Source: Derxia gummosa DSM 723 (GTDB taxonomy: Bacteria > Pseudomonadota > Gammaproteobacteria > Burkholderiales > Burkholderiaceae_E). Taken from it: a DNA stretch of 64,000 nt. Where the stretch lies: positions 705,776 to 769,775 of the forward strand of contig NZ_KI519499.1 in assembly GCF_000482785.1 (NCBI RefSeq), in the 5' to 3' direction. This document shows positions 18,965 to 29,092 of the stretch, piece by piece. Every line of letters starts with the position of its first letter. Positions within the stretch are counted from its first letter, which is position 1. Below the pieces are notes generated by a model. The model was not told the origin of the DNA, ran no database searches, and saw only the letters and a program-made list of their open reading frames with translations. The translations under genes and the position numbers were made by a program.

Positions 18965-19462
18965 TCACATGTGAATCTTGTGAAGAGCCACCATCGGATG
19001 TTCGGAGTCATTTTTCAGGCAGTCTTCGCAAACTGTTATTGATTTCGTGTAGCCCTTTCCGGTTCCGAAACTGACGTCAACGCCACCAAGCCTGTTTTTG
19101 GCAATGTCAAGATAATACGTACCACATTGAATTGCCTTGGCAGCGTCGGTCATCTCCGCATGCTCGAAGTGAACTCCCGCCGGGGTGTTCTTGTTGACCA
19201 TATCCACCGCGCCTATCGTCATCTGCATGAGACCCGTGGCGGAGGTTTTTGAATTCCTTGCTTCAGAATTAAAATTGGTCTCTTTCCAGATCAGGCAAAT
19301 GACAAATTCATCAGAAAACTCCTTTGACCGGTTGTTTTCTGCCACCAGCGCCTTGATGTCGTCGTAGATCATTTTCGAGAAAAGCGTCTTTCTTGTTGAG
19401 AACCTCAAAGCAAGACTGCATTTCCAGATTACCTGCTCACGCGTATCTGTCGACACTGTCAT
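18965..19462 (-). CDS. SLT-type lytic transglycosylase without signal peptide, putative secreted effector
   Basis: A 165-aa protein whose centre matches the soluble lytic transglycosylase (goose-lysozyme fold) core: VICLIWKETNFNSEARN with probable catalytic Glu61, then SATGLMQMT at 75-83 and later YYLDIAKNRLGG. Such domains cleave the MurNAc-GlcNAc bond of peptidoglycan. No signal peptide or membrane segment is seen, unusual for a housekeeping transglycosylase but typical of effectors exported by a type VI or similar system. Start is uncertain: ATG 19462 has only a weak GGA, and ATG 19372 (MIYDDIK) gives a protein that begins right at the domain. It starts 34 bp after lolD. One 60-base line inside is 45 percent GC against 78 percent in lolD, pointing to acquisition. 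Confidence 0.7.
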   Translation of the reverse strand: MTVSTDTREQVIWKCSLALRFSTRKTLFSKMIYDDIKALVAENNRSKEFSDEFVICLIWKETNFNSEARNSKTSATGLMQMTIGAVDMVNKNTPAGVHFEHAEMTDAAKAIQCGTYYLDIAKNRLGGVDVSFGTGKGYTKSITVCEDCLKNDSEHPMVALHKIHM

Positions 19463-19496
19463 GTCAGTCCATTGTTGACATCGACAGAGGCCGGTT

Positions 19497-20264
19497 TCAG
19501 GAGATATCCCGGCTTCCGAGATTCACCAGCCGATCCGCCCGTCGCGCCAGCTCCCGGTCATGCGTGACGAACACGAGGCTGCTTCCCAACCGCGCATTGA
19601 GCGACACCATCAGCTCGAACACGCCCTCGGCCGTCTCGCGGTCGAGGTTGCCGGTCGGCTCGTCGGCCAGCACGCAGGCCGGATCGGTGACGAGCGCCCG
19701 CGCGATCGCGGCGCGCTGGCGTTCCCCGCCTGACAGCTCGCCGGGCGTGTGGCCGGTGCGATGCCCGAGTCCGGCCGCCTGGAGCATCGCCGCCGCCTTC
19801 TCGCGCGCCTGCGCCTTGGGCATGCGGCGGATGAACAGCGGCATCGCCACGTTGTCGAGCGCGCTGAACTCGGGCAGCAAGTGATGGAACTGGTACACGA
19901 AGCCGAGCGAGCGGTTGCGCAGCTCGCCCAGCTTCACCTCGTCGAGGCCGGCATAGGGCCGGCCGAGCAGGCTGACGCTGCCGGTCGTGGGCCGGTCGAG
20001 CCCGCCGAGGATGTGCAGCAGCGTGCTCTTGCCGCTGCCGCTCGCGCCGACGATGGCGACGCTCTCGCCCGCCTTCACGCCGAAGTCCACGCCGCGCAGC
20101 ACTTCCACCGCGTCCGGCCCGCTGCGATAGACCTTGCCCACGCCGCGCGCGACGAGCACCTCGGTGCCGGGCGCGATGCCGCCGGCGCGCACCTCGGCAC
20201 CGGCAGCGATTCCACCGGCCCGGGCGCCCTCGCCCGCCCCCGCGTTCCGCTGGAGATCATTCAT
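19497..20264 (-). CDS. lolD: Lipoprotein-releasing ABC transporter ATP-binding protein LolD
   Basis: A 255-aa ABC ATPase. Walker A is GASGSGKST, the Q-loop region is [10 protein letters not shown] (the Lol hallmark), the signature is LSGGERQR and Walker B is VLADEPTG. LolD energises release of outer-membrane lipoproteins from the inner membrane to LolA. ATG 20264 overlaps the lolC stop by 8 nt. The first 35 residues before the ATPase core are an unusual Gly/Ala/Arg-rich extension with the imperfect duplication [22 protein letters not shown]. Family identity is firm. Confidence 0.93.
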   Translation of the reverse strand: MNDLQRNAGAGEGARAGGIAAGAEVRAGGIAPGTEVLVARGVGKVYRSGPDAVEVLRGVDFGVKAGESVAIVGASGSGKSTLLHILGGLDRPTTGSVSLLGRPYAGLDEVKLGELRNRSLGFVYQFHHLLPEFSALDNVAMPLFIRRMPKAQAREKAAAMLQAAGLGHRTGHTPGELSGGERQRAAIARALVTDPACVLADEPTGNLDRETAEGVFELMVSLNARLGSSLVFVTHDRELARRADRLVNLGSRDIS

Positions 20265-21516
20265 AGCGCAGCGCCTCCGCCGGTTGCACGCGCGACGCGC
20301 TCCAGCTCGGGTAGAGCGTGGCCACGAGGCTGAGCGCGATCGACACCGCGCCGATGGTGAGGATGTCGCTCGCCTGCGGATCGCTCGGCAGGCTGCTGAT
20401 GAAGTACACGTCCTTGGGCAGGAACTGCACGCCCAGCGCATGCTCGATGACGGGCACGACGGTCTCGATGTTGTAGGCGACGAGCGCGCCCAGCGCCACG
20501 CCGAGGAAGGCGCCCGACAGCCCGATCAGCGCGCCCTGCACCACGAAGATCTTCATGATCGAGCGCGGCGACGCGCCGAGCGTGCGCAGGATGGCGATGT
20601 CGGCCTGCTTGTCGGTCACGGTCATCACGAGCGTGCTCACGAGGTTGAAGGCGGCCACCGCCACGATGAGCGCGAGGATGATGAACATCATGCGTTTCTC
20701 GGTCTTCACGGCCGCGAACCAGGTCTTGTTCTGGCGCGTCCAGTCGAGGATGTAGAGGTGCTCGGTGAGCGTCTGGGCGAGGTCCTGCGCCACCTCGGGC
20801 GCGAGCTGCATGTCGTCAAGCTTGAGCCGCACGCCGCTCGGGCCACCGGTGCGGAACAGCTTGGCCGCGTCGTCGAGCGCGACGAGCGCGAGCGTGGCGT
20901 CGTACTCGTAATGCCCGCTATCGAAGATGCCCGCGACCGTGAACTGCTTGAGCCTCGGCACCACGCCCGCCGGCGTGACGCTGCCTTCCGGCGCGATGAG
21001 CGCGACCTTGTCGCCGACGGTCACGCCCAGCTCGCCCGCGAGGCCCTTGCCGAGCACGATGTTGAACTGGCCCGGCCCCAGGTCGGCGAGGTTGCCGACG
21101 CGCACTTCCATCGCGAGGTCGGACACGCCGGGCTCCAGCGCCGGATCGATGCCGCGGATGAGCGCGCCCTTGAAGGTGTCGCCGCGGGCCATCATGGCCT
21201 GGCCCTGCACGTAGGGCGCGGCGGCGATCACATGCTTGTTGCGGCGGGCTTCGTCGGCGGTCTTCTGCCAGTCGGGCAGGCCGCCCTCGGGCGCGAACAC
21301 CTCGACGTGGGACAGCACCGAGAGCATCCGGTCGCGCACTTCCTTCTGGAAGCCGTTCATGACCGACAGAACGATGATGAGCGCGGCGACGCCGAGCGCG
21401 ATGCCGGCCATCGAGATGCCGGAGATGAAGGAAATGAAGCGGTTGCGTCGCGCACCGCGCCGCGCGCGGGTGTAGCGCAGCCCGATCATCCACTCGAAGG
21501 ATTGGAGGAAGGACAC
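20257..21516 (-). CDS. lolC: Lipoprotein-releasing system transmembrane protein LolC/LolE
   Basis: A 419-aa inner-membrane permease of the LolC/E family. [10 protein letters not shown] leads into [22 protein letters not shown], the signature of the first helix and coupling region; the periplasmic domain spans about residues 50-270, and three C-terminal helices with the FtsX-like fold end in [12 protein letters not shown]. The start at 21516 is a GTG ([12 protein letters not shown]), which keeps the usual N-terminal helix; the internal ATG is 27 nt later. A single gene probably serves as the homodimeric LolCE equivalent common in betaproteobacteria, paired with lolD. Confidence 0.92.
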   Translation of the reverse strand: MSFLQSFEWMIGLRYTRARRGARRNRFISFISGISMAGIALGVAALIIVLSVMNGFQKEVRDRMLSVLSHVEVFAPEGGLPDWQKTADEARRNKHVIAAAPYVQGQAMMARGDTFKGALIRGIDPALEPGVSDLAMEVRVGNLADLGPGQFNIVLGKGLAGELGVTVGDKVALIAPEGSVTPAGVVPRLKQFTVAGIFDSGHYEYDATLALVALDDAAKLFRTGGPSGVRLKLDDMQLAPEVAQDLAQTLTEHLYILDWTRQNKTWFAAVKTEKRMMFIILALIVAVAAFNLVSTLVMTVTDKQADIAILRTLGASPRSIMKIFVVQGALIGLSGAFLGVALGALVAYNIETVVPVIEHALGVQFLPKDVYFISSLPSDPQASDILTIGAVSIALSLVATLYPSWSASRVQPAEALRYE

Positions 21517-21611
21517 TGGCGGGGGGCTTGGGAAGGAGGGAAGCCGTCGGGGCCAGGCCCCGGGGCGCGGGCGAGTCTGCCATAGAATCCCCGGCCCACC
21601 CGGACGCCCTC

Positions 21612-22838
21612 ATGCAACTGCTTGTACCCGACCTGCTCGTGCCGCGCGCCGTCGCGCCCGAGGTTCTCGCCGACCTTCAACTGCCCGCGCTGCAGGCGCT
21701 CATGGCCCAGACCCGCCCGCTCGCGCGCGAGAGCGCCGACGAGGTGAAGGCGGCCGGCGGCCCGGTGCAGTTCAGCCGGCCGGCGTCGCGCTGGCTGGCG
21801 CGGCGCTTCGGCATCGCGCGGCCGGAAGGCATCGACGGGCCGATCGACGAAGGCGCGGCGCTCGCGGCGCGCGCCGCCGCCGCGCACCGTGGGGGGCGCG
21901 GCATCGCGCGCGGGCCGATCGTGCCGAGCGCCCTCCCCGAGGCGGCGCTGCGGCTCGCGGCGCTGGGCGTCGATCCCGGCGGCAAGGCCTGGTGGTGCGT
22001 CGAGCCCTGCGCCTACACCGCCGCGACCGACCATGTGGTGCTGTCGCTGCTGCGGCCGGGCCTGACGGCCGACGAGGCCGCCGCGCTGCTCGACGCGATC
22101 CGGCCCTCGCTCGAACCGCTCGGCATCGAGCTGCTCCAGCCGACGCCGGACGAATGGTTCCTGCACTGGCCCGCGCTCGACCCGCTGCGCACCGCCGAGC
22201 CGCTGCGCGCCCTCGGCCGCAACATCGACCTCTGGGGCGCGCGCGGCCCGAGCGGCGAATACGACCCGGTCGCGCGCCACTGGCGCCGGCTGCACAACGA
22301 GATCCAGATGAGCTGGCACGAGCATCCGGTGCTGGCGGCGCGCAAGGCGCGCGGCGCGGCCGAGATGAACGGGCTGTGGGTGCATGGCGGCGGGGCGCTG
22401 GGGTGGGTCGGCGCGGCGGGCGGAGTGGGCCTCGCGGCCGGCGCGCACGGCAAGCCTGACGTGGCGTCGGCTGCCGCCGCCAACGCCTTGCCCGCCGCCC
22501 TCGCCCCGCGCCCCGACCAGCTCGCCCTGCGCGCCCTCGCCCGCCTGACCTGCGCCGCCGAAGCCCCGCGCCGCCCCGACGCCGACGCCCTCGTCCTGCT
22601 CGACGAACTCGAAATCCCCGCCGCCCGCGAGCAATGGGCCGACTGGCGCGCCGCCATCGAGGCGCTGGAGCGCGACTGGTTCGCGCCGCTGCTCGCCTCG
22701 GGCCGGCGCGTCGAGCTGATCGCCTGCAGCGAGCACGACTGGCGCGCCTTCGGCATCGGCGCGGTCGCGCGCTGGAAGTTCTGGGCGCGCAAGGGGCTGC
22801 TCGACACGCTGGCGGTCGAACCGCCGCAGGAAGACTGA
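21612..22838 (+). CDS. RpfE/COG4255-type conserved protein linked to recJ
   Basis: A 408-aa cytoplasmic protein with no transmembrane segments. It begins MQLLVPDLLVPRAV and contains the motifs WFLHWPALDPLRT and NEIQMSWHEHPVLAARKARG, which match proteins of betaproteobacteria usually labelled RpfE regulatory protein or phosphoglycerate-mutase-like. Biochemical function is unknown. The TGA stop shares a base with the recJ ATG (TGATG at 22836-22840), so translation is coupled. This gene-recJ pairing is common in the class and suggests a shared role in DNA maintenance, though that is inference. Confidence 0.65.
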   Translation: MQLLVPDLLVPRAVAPEVLADLQLPALQALMAQTRPLARESADEVKAAGGPVQFSRPASRWLARRFGIARPEGIDGPIDEGAALAARAAAAHRGGRGIARGPIVPSALPEAALRLAALGVDPGGKAWWCVEPCAYTAATDHVVLSLLRPGLTADEAAALLDAIRPSLEPLGIELLQPTPDEWFLHWPALDPLRTAEPLRALGRNIDLWGARGPSGEYDPVARHWRRLHNEIQMSWHEHPVLAARKARGAAEMNGLWVHGGGALGWVGAAGGVGLAAGAHGKPDVASAAAANALPAALAPRPDQLALRALARLTCAAEAPRRPDADALVLLDELEIPAAREQWADWRAAIEALERDWFAPLLASGRRVELIACSEHDWRAFGIGAVARWKFWARKGLLDTLAVEPPQED

Positions 22839-24532
22839 TGACCGACACCTCCGCCCCGCCGCGCTTCGTCGTGCGCCCACGCGATCCGCGCAAGGAAGAC
22901 GCGCTCGTGCGCGCCGGCATGCATCCGCTGCTCGCGCGCCTGTATGCCCAGCGCGGCTGCTCGACGCCGCCGGTCACGGGCATCGGCAAGTTGCTGCCGC
23001 CGACCGACATGCTCGGCCTGCCCGACGCCGCCGAGCGCCTCGCCGACGCGATCGAGGATGGCGAGAAGCTGCTCGTCGTCGCCGACTACGACTGCGACGG
23101 CGCCACCGCCTGCGCCGTAGCCGTGCGCGGCCTGCGCCAGCTCGGCGCCGAGGTGGACTACCTCGTGCCCAACCGCTTCGAGACCGGCTACGGCCTGTCG
23201 CCGCAGGTGGTGGACCTCGCCCTGCCGCGCCGCCCCGATCTGATCGTGACGGTGGACAACGGCATCGCCAGCCACGAGGGCGTGGACTACGCCAACGCCC
23301 ACGGCATCGAGGTGATCGTGACCGACCACCACGCGGTCGGCGCCACGCTGCCCGACGCGCGCGCGATCGTGAACCCGAACCAGCCGGGCTGCGGCTTCGC
23401 GTCGCGGGCACTCGCGGGCGTGGGCGTGATGTTCTACGTGCTGATCGCGCTGCGCGCCGAGCTGCGCCGGCGCGGCCGCTTCACGGCCGAGACCCAGCCG
23501 CGCCTCGACCGGCTGCTCGACCTCGTGGCGGTCGGCACCGTGGCCGACCTCGTCAGGCTCGACGAGAACAACCGGCTGCTGGTCAAGCTCGGGCTGGAGC
23601 GGCTGCGCTCCGGCCAGGCCAATCCGGGCATCTCGGCGCTCGCGCGCGTGGCCGGGCGCGAGCTGCGCAAGCTTTCGACGGCCGACATCGGCTTCGGCAT
23701 CGGGCCGCGCATCAACGCCGCCGGCCGGCTCGCCGACATGTCGATCGGCATCGAATGCCTGCTCACGGACGACCCGGCGCGCGCCTTCGACCTCGCGGGC
23801 GAACTCGACCGCATGAACGCCGAGCGCCGCCTGGTGCAGGACGCGATGCTCGACCGCAGCGCCGACCTGCCGGTCGCGCCCGACGCCCCCGCGATCGTGC
23901 TGACCGACCCGAGCTTCCACGCCGGCGTCACCGGTCTCGTCGCCACCAAGCTGAAGGACCGCCATCACCGGCCGGCGATCGTGTTCGCGCCGAGCGCGGA
24001 CGGCGCGACGCTCACCGGCTCGGGCCGGTCCATTGCGGGCCTGCATCTGCGCGATGCGATCGACCTCGTGACCAAGCGCGCGCCGGGCCTCGTCGAGCGC
24101 TTCGGCGGGCATGCGATGGCGGCGGGGCTGACGATCGGCGCGGGCGCGCTCGACACCTTCCGCGAGCAGTTCGTGCAGGTGGTGATCGAGCAGCTCGGCA
24201 GCGCGCCGCAGGAGCGCATCGTCACGGTGGACGGCCCGCTGGAGACGGCGTGGATGAAGGCCGAGATCGCCCAGATGCTCGGCGCCGAGATCTGGGGCCA
24301 GGCCTTCGACGCGCCGCTGTTCGCGGACGAGTTCGAGGTGATCCAGCAGCGCATCGTGGGCGAGCGCCATGTGAAGGCGTCACTGCGGCTGAACGGCCAG
24401 CGCTTCGACGCAATCGGCTTCAACCGCCAGAAGCTGCCGGCGCGCGGCGTGTTCGCCTACCGGGTGGATGCGAACGAGTTCAACGGGCACATCAACACCC
24501 AGCTCGTGATCGAGCATGTGACCGAGGCCTGA
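22838..24532 (+). CDS. recJ: Single-stranded-DNA-specific exonuclease RecJ
   Basis: A 564-aa DHH-family nuclease. VVADYDCDGATACAVAVRGL near residue 76 is motif I, VDNGIASHEG near 140 motif II and VTDHHAVGATLPDARAIVNPNQ near 162 the DHH motif with metal ligands; GGHAMAAGLT near 428 is in the DHHA1 domain. It degrades single-stranded DNA 5' to 3' in RecF repair, mismatch repair and base excision repair. Start 22838 overlaps the upstream stop. Length and motifs are normal. Confidence 0.95.
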   Translation: MTDTSAPPRFVVRPRDPRKEDALVRAGMHPLLARLYAQRGCSTPPVTGIGKLLPPTDMLGLPDAAERLADAIEDGEKLLVVADYDCDGATACAVAVRGLRQLGAEVDYLVPNRFETGYGLSPQVVDLALPRRPDLIVTVDNGIASHEGVDYANAHGIEVIVTDHHAVGATLPDARAIVNPNQPGCGFASRALAGVGVMFYVLIALRAELRRRGRFTAETQPRLDRLLDLVAVGTVADLVRLDENNRLLVKLGLERLRSGQANPGISALARVAGRELRKLSTADIGFGIGPRINAAGRLADMSIGIECLLTDDPARAFDLAGELDRMNAERRLVQDAMLDRSADLPVAPDAPAIVLTDPSFHAGVTGLVATKLKDRHHRPAIVFAPSADGATLTGSGRSIAGLHLRDAIDLVTKRAPGLVERFGGHAMAAGLTIGAGALDTFREQFVQVVIEQLGSAPQERIVTVDGPLETAWMKAEIAQMLGAEIWGQAFDAPLFADEFEVIQQRIVGERHVKASLRLNGQRFDAIGFNRQKLPARGVFAYRVDANEFNGHINTQLVIEHVTEA

Positions 24533-24547
24533 GAGCCGCCGTGCCGC

Positions 24548-27140
24548 TCAATCGTCGAGCGGCACCGCGCCTTCCTGGGGATAGCGGGTTTCTTCCAGCG
24601 CTTCGAGGATGCTGCTGAAGGCGCGGTCGATGATGGCTCCGCGGTCGATGATGCGCAGCTTGCCGATGCGCAGCCGGTCGGCCAGATGGGTGCCGCTGAC
24701 GATCAGCGGCGCACTGTTGTAGCGGTTGGTCAGCAGGAAGCGCGTGCGCTGCCCGCTGATCCAGCCCACCTTGTAGACGAAGCGCGCGCCGTCGTCCTTG
24801 GTCATTTCGAGGATGGCGCCAGGCACCAGCTCGTCGATCGCGCGGGTGGCCTCGTCGGGCTCCGGCGTGGCCAGTTCCGGCGGCAGGGGCGGCGGGTCGA
24901 CGGCGGCGGTGCTTTGCAGCAGTGGCTCGCCGATCACCGCGCCGGCCCAGCGATCGTCCAGCGCCGCGAAGAAGGCCGTCAGGTCCGCCGGGGTCATGCG
25001 CACCGCGTTGGCGCCGCTGCGCAGCTGGCGCTCGAGATTGGCCATCATCACGAGCAGCAGGCGGCGCTCCTCGGGCACGAACTTGGGCTGGACCGACCAG
25101 AGCAGATCGTCGGCGGTCTCGAAGGCGTTCTTGAGGAATTCATGGCCGCTGCCGTGAAGCAGCAGCAACTCGCCGATGTACTCGCACCACTGCACGCGCA
25201 GGAAGTCGGCGACGAACTCGCAGGTCGCGTTGTTGCGCAGGCGATCCTCGATGGCGGCGCGCGAGGCGCGCATCGCATAGACGCGGTCTTCCTCGGTGCG
25301 AGCGGTGGTCTGCGCGGCCTGGACCTGCTCGGCGGCGGCGGCGCGGGTCTCTTCCTCGGTCTTGCGGATGAACTCGGCAACCTCGTCGGCCAGCTCGCCG
25401 AACAGGCCGACGTCCTCGGTGAAGTCGCGCAGCACGCGCGCGACCGTGCGGTCGATGACCTCGTAGAGCGGATCCTCGCGGCCGTCGTACTCCTCCCAGC
25501 CGAGGCCGGCCTCGGCCAGCACGTTCACGAGGCGACGCGCCGGGTGGTAGTCGAGTTCGAAGAACTCGGGGTCGATCATCGCCGCCTTCAGCACCGGAAT
25601 CTGGAGCCGCGACAGCAGCACCTTGATCGCGTCGGGCAGATTCTCGTCGTCGAACACGAAATCGAACAGCCGCGCGACGAGCTCGATGACCATCGAGTCC
25701 ATCTGCGACGCGCTCTTGCCGATCTCGCTCTCGGCGATGCTGCGGATGACGTTGACGAAGCGACCCGGCGAGCGCAGCGCTACCTCGGCCGGCGACAGCG
25801 GGTCGAGATAGGCCGAGGTGTCACCCGCGTTCTCGGCGGCGGCGGGGCTTCCCGGCAGGGCCAGCGCGGTCGCGAAATCGGTGAACGCGCCGACCTGCGC
25901 CTGTTGCAGCCGGCCGAGGGCGCTGACCGTGTGGGCGATCTCGTCGCCCGGCACGACGCGGCTCATGGCGGCGTGGGCAACCTGCGCGAACCCGCTCAGG
26001 TCGATGTCGCCGACGACCTCCTGCTGCCCGGCCACTCCCGGCGGCAGCCCGATCGACGGCGCCGACTGGCCCGGATCGAAGCCCGGCATGAGCGGATCGC
26101 CCTGCACCGGCATCTGCCCTGCGCCGCCCGGCATCGTGCCGGGCTGAGGAAAAGTCTGGGCAGTCATGCCGCCCTGGGCGCCCGGCATCGTCGGCACGCC
26201 CTGCCAGGCTGCCGCCTGCTGCTGCGGCATGCCGGTCGGCGGAAAGCATCGGTGGCTCGACAGGCGGCACGGCCTTCGCGCTGCCGAGCTGACGCGTCAG
26301 CAACTGCTGCACGCGCTTGAAGAAGCCCGGCTTGTCGGCCGGCGCCGGCGCCGTCTCGGCGGACGGTTCATCCGGCGGCAGCTCGCTCTCCTGCGGATTG
26401 ATGGTGGTGCCGGCCGGACGGTTGAGCGCGGTCGCGACGCCGAACTTGGCCGGCCCGATCCCGAAGCGCTGGAAGGCTTCGTTGGCCGCCCTCAGCAGCG
26501 CGCCGTAATCTCCGAGGATCTGCGGCGTCGAGCGCTCGATGAGGACGCGGTCGTGGTTGGGATCGGTGCGCGTGTCGGTCCAGGCCTCCTCGATCGCTTG
26601 GAGCAGGAACTCGGCGCGGAAGGGGTTGGACGAAGGATTGATGTCCTGCATCCCGACCAGGGCCGCGAGTCGCGCGTTGAGCTCGTTGAACGGCTCGTAG
26701 TGCGCGCTTTCGATGCGCTTGGCGAGATTGCTCACCACCACCATGCGATCCATGTCGCTCGTCTCGACCAGCGACAACTCGTCGAGACTGACCTTCTTGG
26801 GCGTGGTGACGATACCCGGCGTGGTCTGGCGGTTGTTGAGGAAGTCGTCGATCGTCTGGTTGAGCGACGACTGGATCTTGCTTTCGAGCAGTCGCGCGAA
26901 CGGGATGCGGTGCTCGTACAGCACGCCGTAGGCTGACAGCACCCGGCGCGAATCCTCGGCCGAGGTGGTGCTTTCGGCATACCGGAACATGGCGTCGAGC
27001 AGCCGCTCGACCATGCCCTGGATCTGGTTCGCGTAGGCGCCACGGACGGCCCGGGCGGCGCTCTCGAGAACGCGCAGCTGCTGGCTGTGGCTCCCGGAAC
27101 GGCTGGAGGGCGAGATCAGATCTTTGAAGTTGGATGCCAT
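24548..27140 (-). pseudogene. DUF1631 family protein, split by a frameshift near 26243
   Basis: Two overlapping minus-strand frames together make one DUF1631 (PF07793) protein of about 863 residues: N-terminal half from ATG 27140 (MASNFKDLISPSSRSG) and the C-terminal half from about 26245 down to 24548. The join is a one-base shift: reading CTT TCC GCC in the first frame becomes CTT CCG CCG if one T of the TTT at 26245-26243 is removed, giving PMLPPTGMPQQQ. An extra base in a homopolymer is thus the likely cause, either a real mutation or a sequencing slip. The C-terminal half holds a PilZ-like region near its end (ILEMTKDDGARFVYKVGWI). Family function is unknown. The gene is divergent from prfB by 130 bp. 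Confidence 0.75.
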
Positions 27141-27270
27141 AGGGATATCAAGAGCGCGCGCATTGTGGGCGACGAGCGATCACTGTGCCAATAGGAAGCG
27201 GCCTTAAATCCCATCGGGCGCATCGAAGTGCCGTTGTTATACTCCGCGCCCCTTTTTGCGATACGCAGCC

Positions 27271-28375
27271 ATGGAAGCAGAACGCCTGAATGCCATCGCC
27301 GCCCGGCTCGCCGACTTGCGCCAACGCGAGTCCGAGCTGCGGAGGTATCTTTGACTACGACACCAAGCGCACCCGCCTGAGTGAAGTCGTACGCCTGACC
27401 GAAGACCCGACCCTCTGGAACGACCCCAAGCGTGCCCAGGACGTGGGCCGGGAACGCAAGTCGCTGGAAGACGTGGTCCTCCAGCTCGATTCCATCGACC
27501 AGTCCCTCAACGACAGCAGCGACCTGTTCGAGCTGGCCCGTGCCGAGGAAGACGACTCGACGCTTGAAGCGGTCGAGGCCGATCTCGGCGGCATCGCCGG
27601 GTCGGTCGAGAAGATGGAATTCCGCCGGATGTTCAACAACCCGGCCGACCCCAACAGCGCCTTCCTCGACATCCAGGCCGGTGCCGGCGGCACCGAGGCC
27701 CAGGACTGGGCCAGCATGCTGCTGCGCCAGTACCTGCGGTACGCCGAGCGCAAGGGCTTCAAGGCGGAGGTGCTCGAAGAGTCGCCGGGGGAAGTCGCGG
27801 GCATCAAGAGCGCGACCATCAAGGTCGAGGGCGAATACGCCTACGGCTATCTGCGCACCGAAACCGGCGTGCACCGCCTCGTGCGCAAGAGCCCGTTCGA
27901 CTCGGCAGGCGGCCGCCACACCTCGTTCGCGAGTGTGTTCGTGTCGCCCGAGGTCGATGATTCCTTCGACATCGAGATAAACCCGGCCGACCTGCGCGTG
28001 GATACCTTCCGCGCGAGCGGCGCCGGCGGTCAGCACATCAACAAGACCGATTCGGCGGTGCGGATCACGCACGTGCCGTCGGGCATTGTTGTGCAGTGCC
28101 AGAACGACCGTTCGCAGCACCGCAACCGTGCCGAAGCGATGGCGATGCTGAAGTCGCGGCTGTACGAAGCCGAGATGCGCAAGCGCATGGCCCAGCAGCA
28201 GCAGCTCGAGGACAGCAAGACCGATGTGGGCTGGGGCCACCAGATCCGCAGCTACGTGCTGGACCAGAGCCGCATCAAGGACCTGCGCACGAACGTCGAG
28301 ATCGGCAACACCAAGTCGGTGCTCGACGGCGACCTCGACGAGTTCATCTCGGCAAGCCTGAAGCAGGGCGTCTGA
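27271..28375 (+). CDS. prfB: Peptide chain release factor 2 (programmed +1 frameshift)
   Basis: A 367-aa RF2 made from two frames. Codons 1-27 run from ATG 27271 to CTT at 27349; codon 28 is TGA and the ribosome slips +1 to read GAC at 27353, after which the frame is open to 28375. The upstream GGAGG at 27341-27345 sits 3 nt before CTT as in E. coli. The joined protein has RF2 features: [21 protein letters not shown] with the GGQ motif and RQ-type SPF tripeptide region [10 protein letters not shown]2 ends translation at UGA and UAA. An extended -10 (TGTTATACT) at 27236-27243 is a probable promoter. Neighbouring lysS is the usual partner. Confidence 0.95.
27341..27355 (+). other. prfB: RF2 programmed frameshift site
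   Basis: GGAGG (27341-27345), TAT, then CTT TGA C (27349-27355). This is the canonical element in which a Shine-Dalgarno-like sequence and a slippery CTTT before an in-frame UGA let the ribosome shift +1 when RF2 is scarce, giving autoregulation of RF2 level. Confidence 0.93.
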
Positions 28376-28403
28376 CGAGGGGCGCGGGCCACGCGCCCGC
28401 GCC

Positions 28404-29003
28404 TCAGCCGGCAAGCACCGCAGGCTGGCTGGTCATCGCTTCCGACACCGCATGCACGCGGGTCGTCATCTCCTCCAGAAAGATCTGCGCCACCTCCGGG
28501 CCGACGAAGCGCTCCAGCACCTGGGCCGCGCGTTGCAGCTCGATGCGCAGTTCGCCGAGCCGGCGGCTCGTGTGGATGCGGCCGATCAGATTGGCGGCCG
28601 CTTCGCCGGCGAGGCCGCGCAACTGGGCAATCGCCGCCTCGCGCAATTCTTCAAGTGGCGTGCGCTCGGCGGCGATGGTGTCGTTAGCGGCGGTGATGGT
28701 CATCGCGACCGTGACCGGCGCGCGCTGGATCGGCAGCGGCACGGCGCTTGCGGGCGCCTCGGCCGGCAGCTCTTCCACATAGCCCGTGGCGACCAGTGCC
28801 GCGAGCGTGCCGAACACCGGCAGGATCGGCAGCATCGACTCGATCTCGGCCACGCTGCGTCGACCGTTGACGAGGATGAGCACGCCCCTGACCTTCTGCG
28901 GAAGCGAACGCACGCGCTGGCTGAATTCCGCCTCGCCGCGCGGCGTCTTGGTCAACACATCCGACGGCCGCAGCGTGGCCAGCGCGCTCTTGAGTTGGTT
29001 CAT
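28404..29003 (-). CDS. Conserved hypothetical protein between prfB and lysS
   Basis: A 199-aa protein not recognised. Residues 1-90 (LRPSDVLTKTPRGEAEFSQRVRSLPQKVRGVL, then VNGRRSVAEIES and LAALVATGYVE) look like a small winged-helix-type module of a kind found in many betaproteobacterial hypothetical proteins; the C-terminal half is mainly helical (LEELREAAIAQLRGLAGEAA, RRLGELRIELQRAAQVLERF). There is no signal peptide. ATG 29003 is preceded by GGAAG; longer frame upstream lacks a good start. Convergent with prfB and divergent from lysS. Its promoter region contains a perfect 14-bp palindrome at 29093-29106. Confidence 0.6.
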   Translation of the reverse strand: MNQLKSALATLRPSDVLTKTPRGEAEFSQRVRSLPQKVRGVLILVNGRRSVAEIESMLPILPVFGTLAALVATGYVEELPAEAPASAVPLPIQRAPVTVAMTITAANDTIAAERTPLEELREAAIAQLRGLAGEAAANLIGRIHTSRRLGELRIELQRAAQVLERFVGPEVAQIFLEEMTTRVHAVSEAMTSQPAVLAG

Positions 29004-29092
29004 GACGGGCTTCCGGCGAGAACGCCACAGTTTGAGAAGCCCTTGCTTGTAGGCAGGTGATTTTCCCGCTCCGTGACACCGCCACACTCCTA

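Noticed and set aside
26243-26250. A programmed frameshift in the DUF1631 gene
   Set aside because: CTTT is present, but there is no stop codon at the slip point and no upstream SD-like stimulator, so a base error or mutation is the simpler reading.
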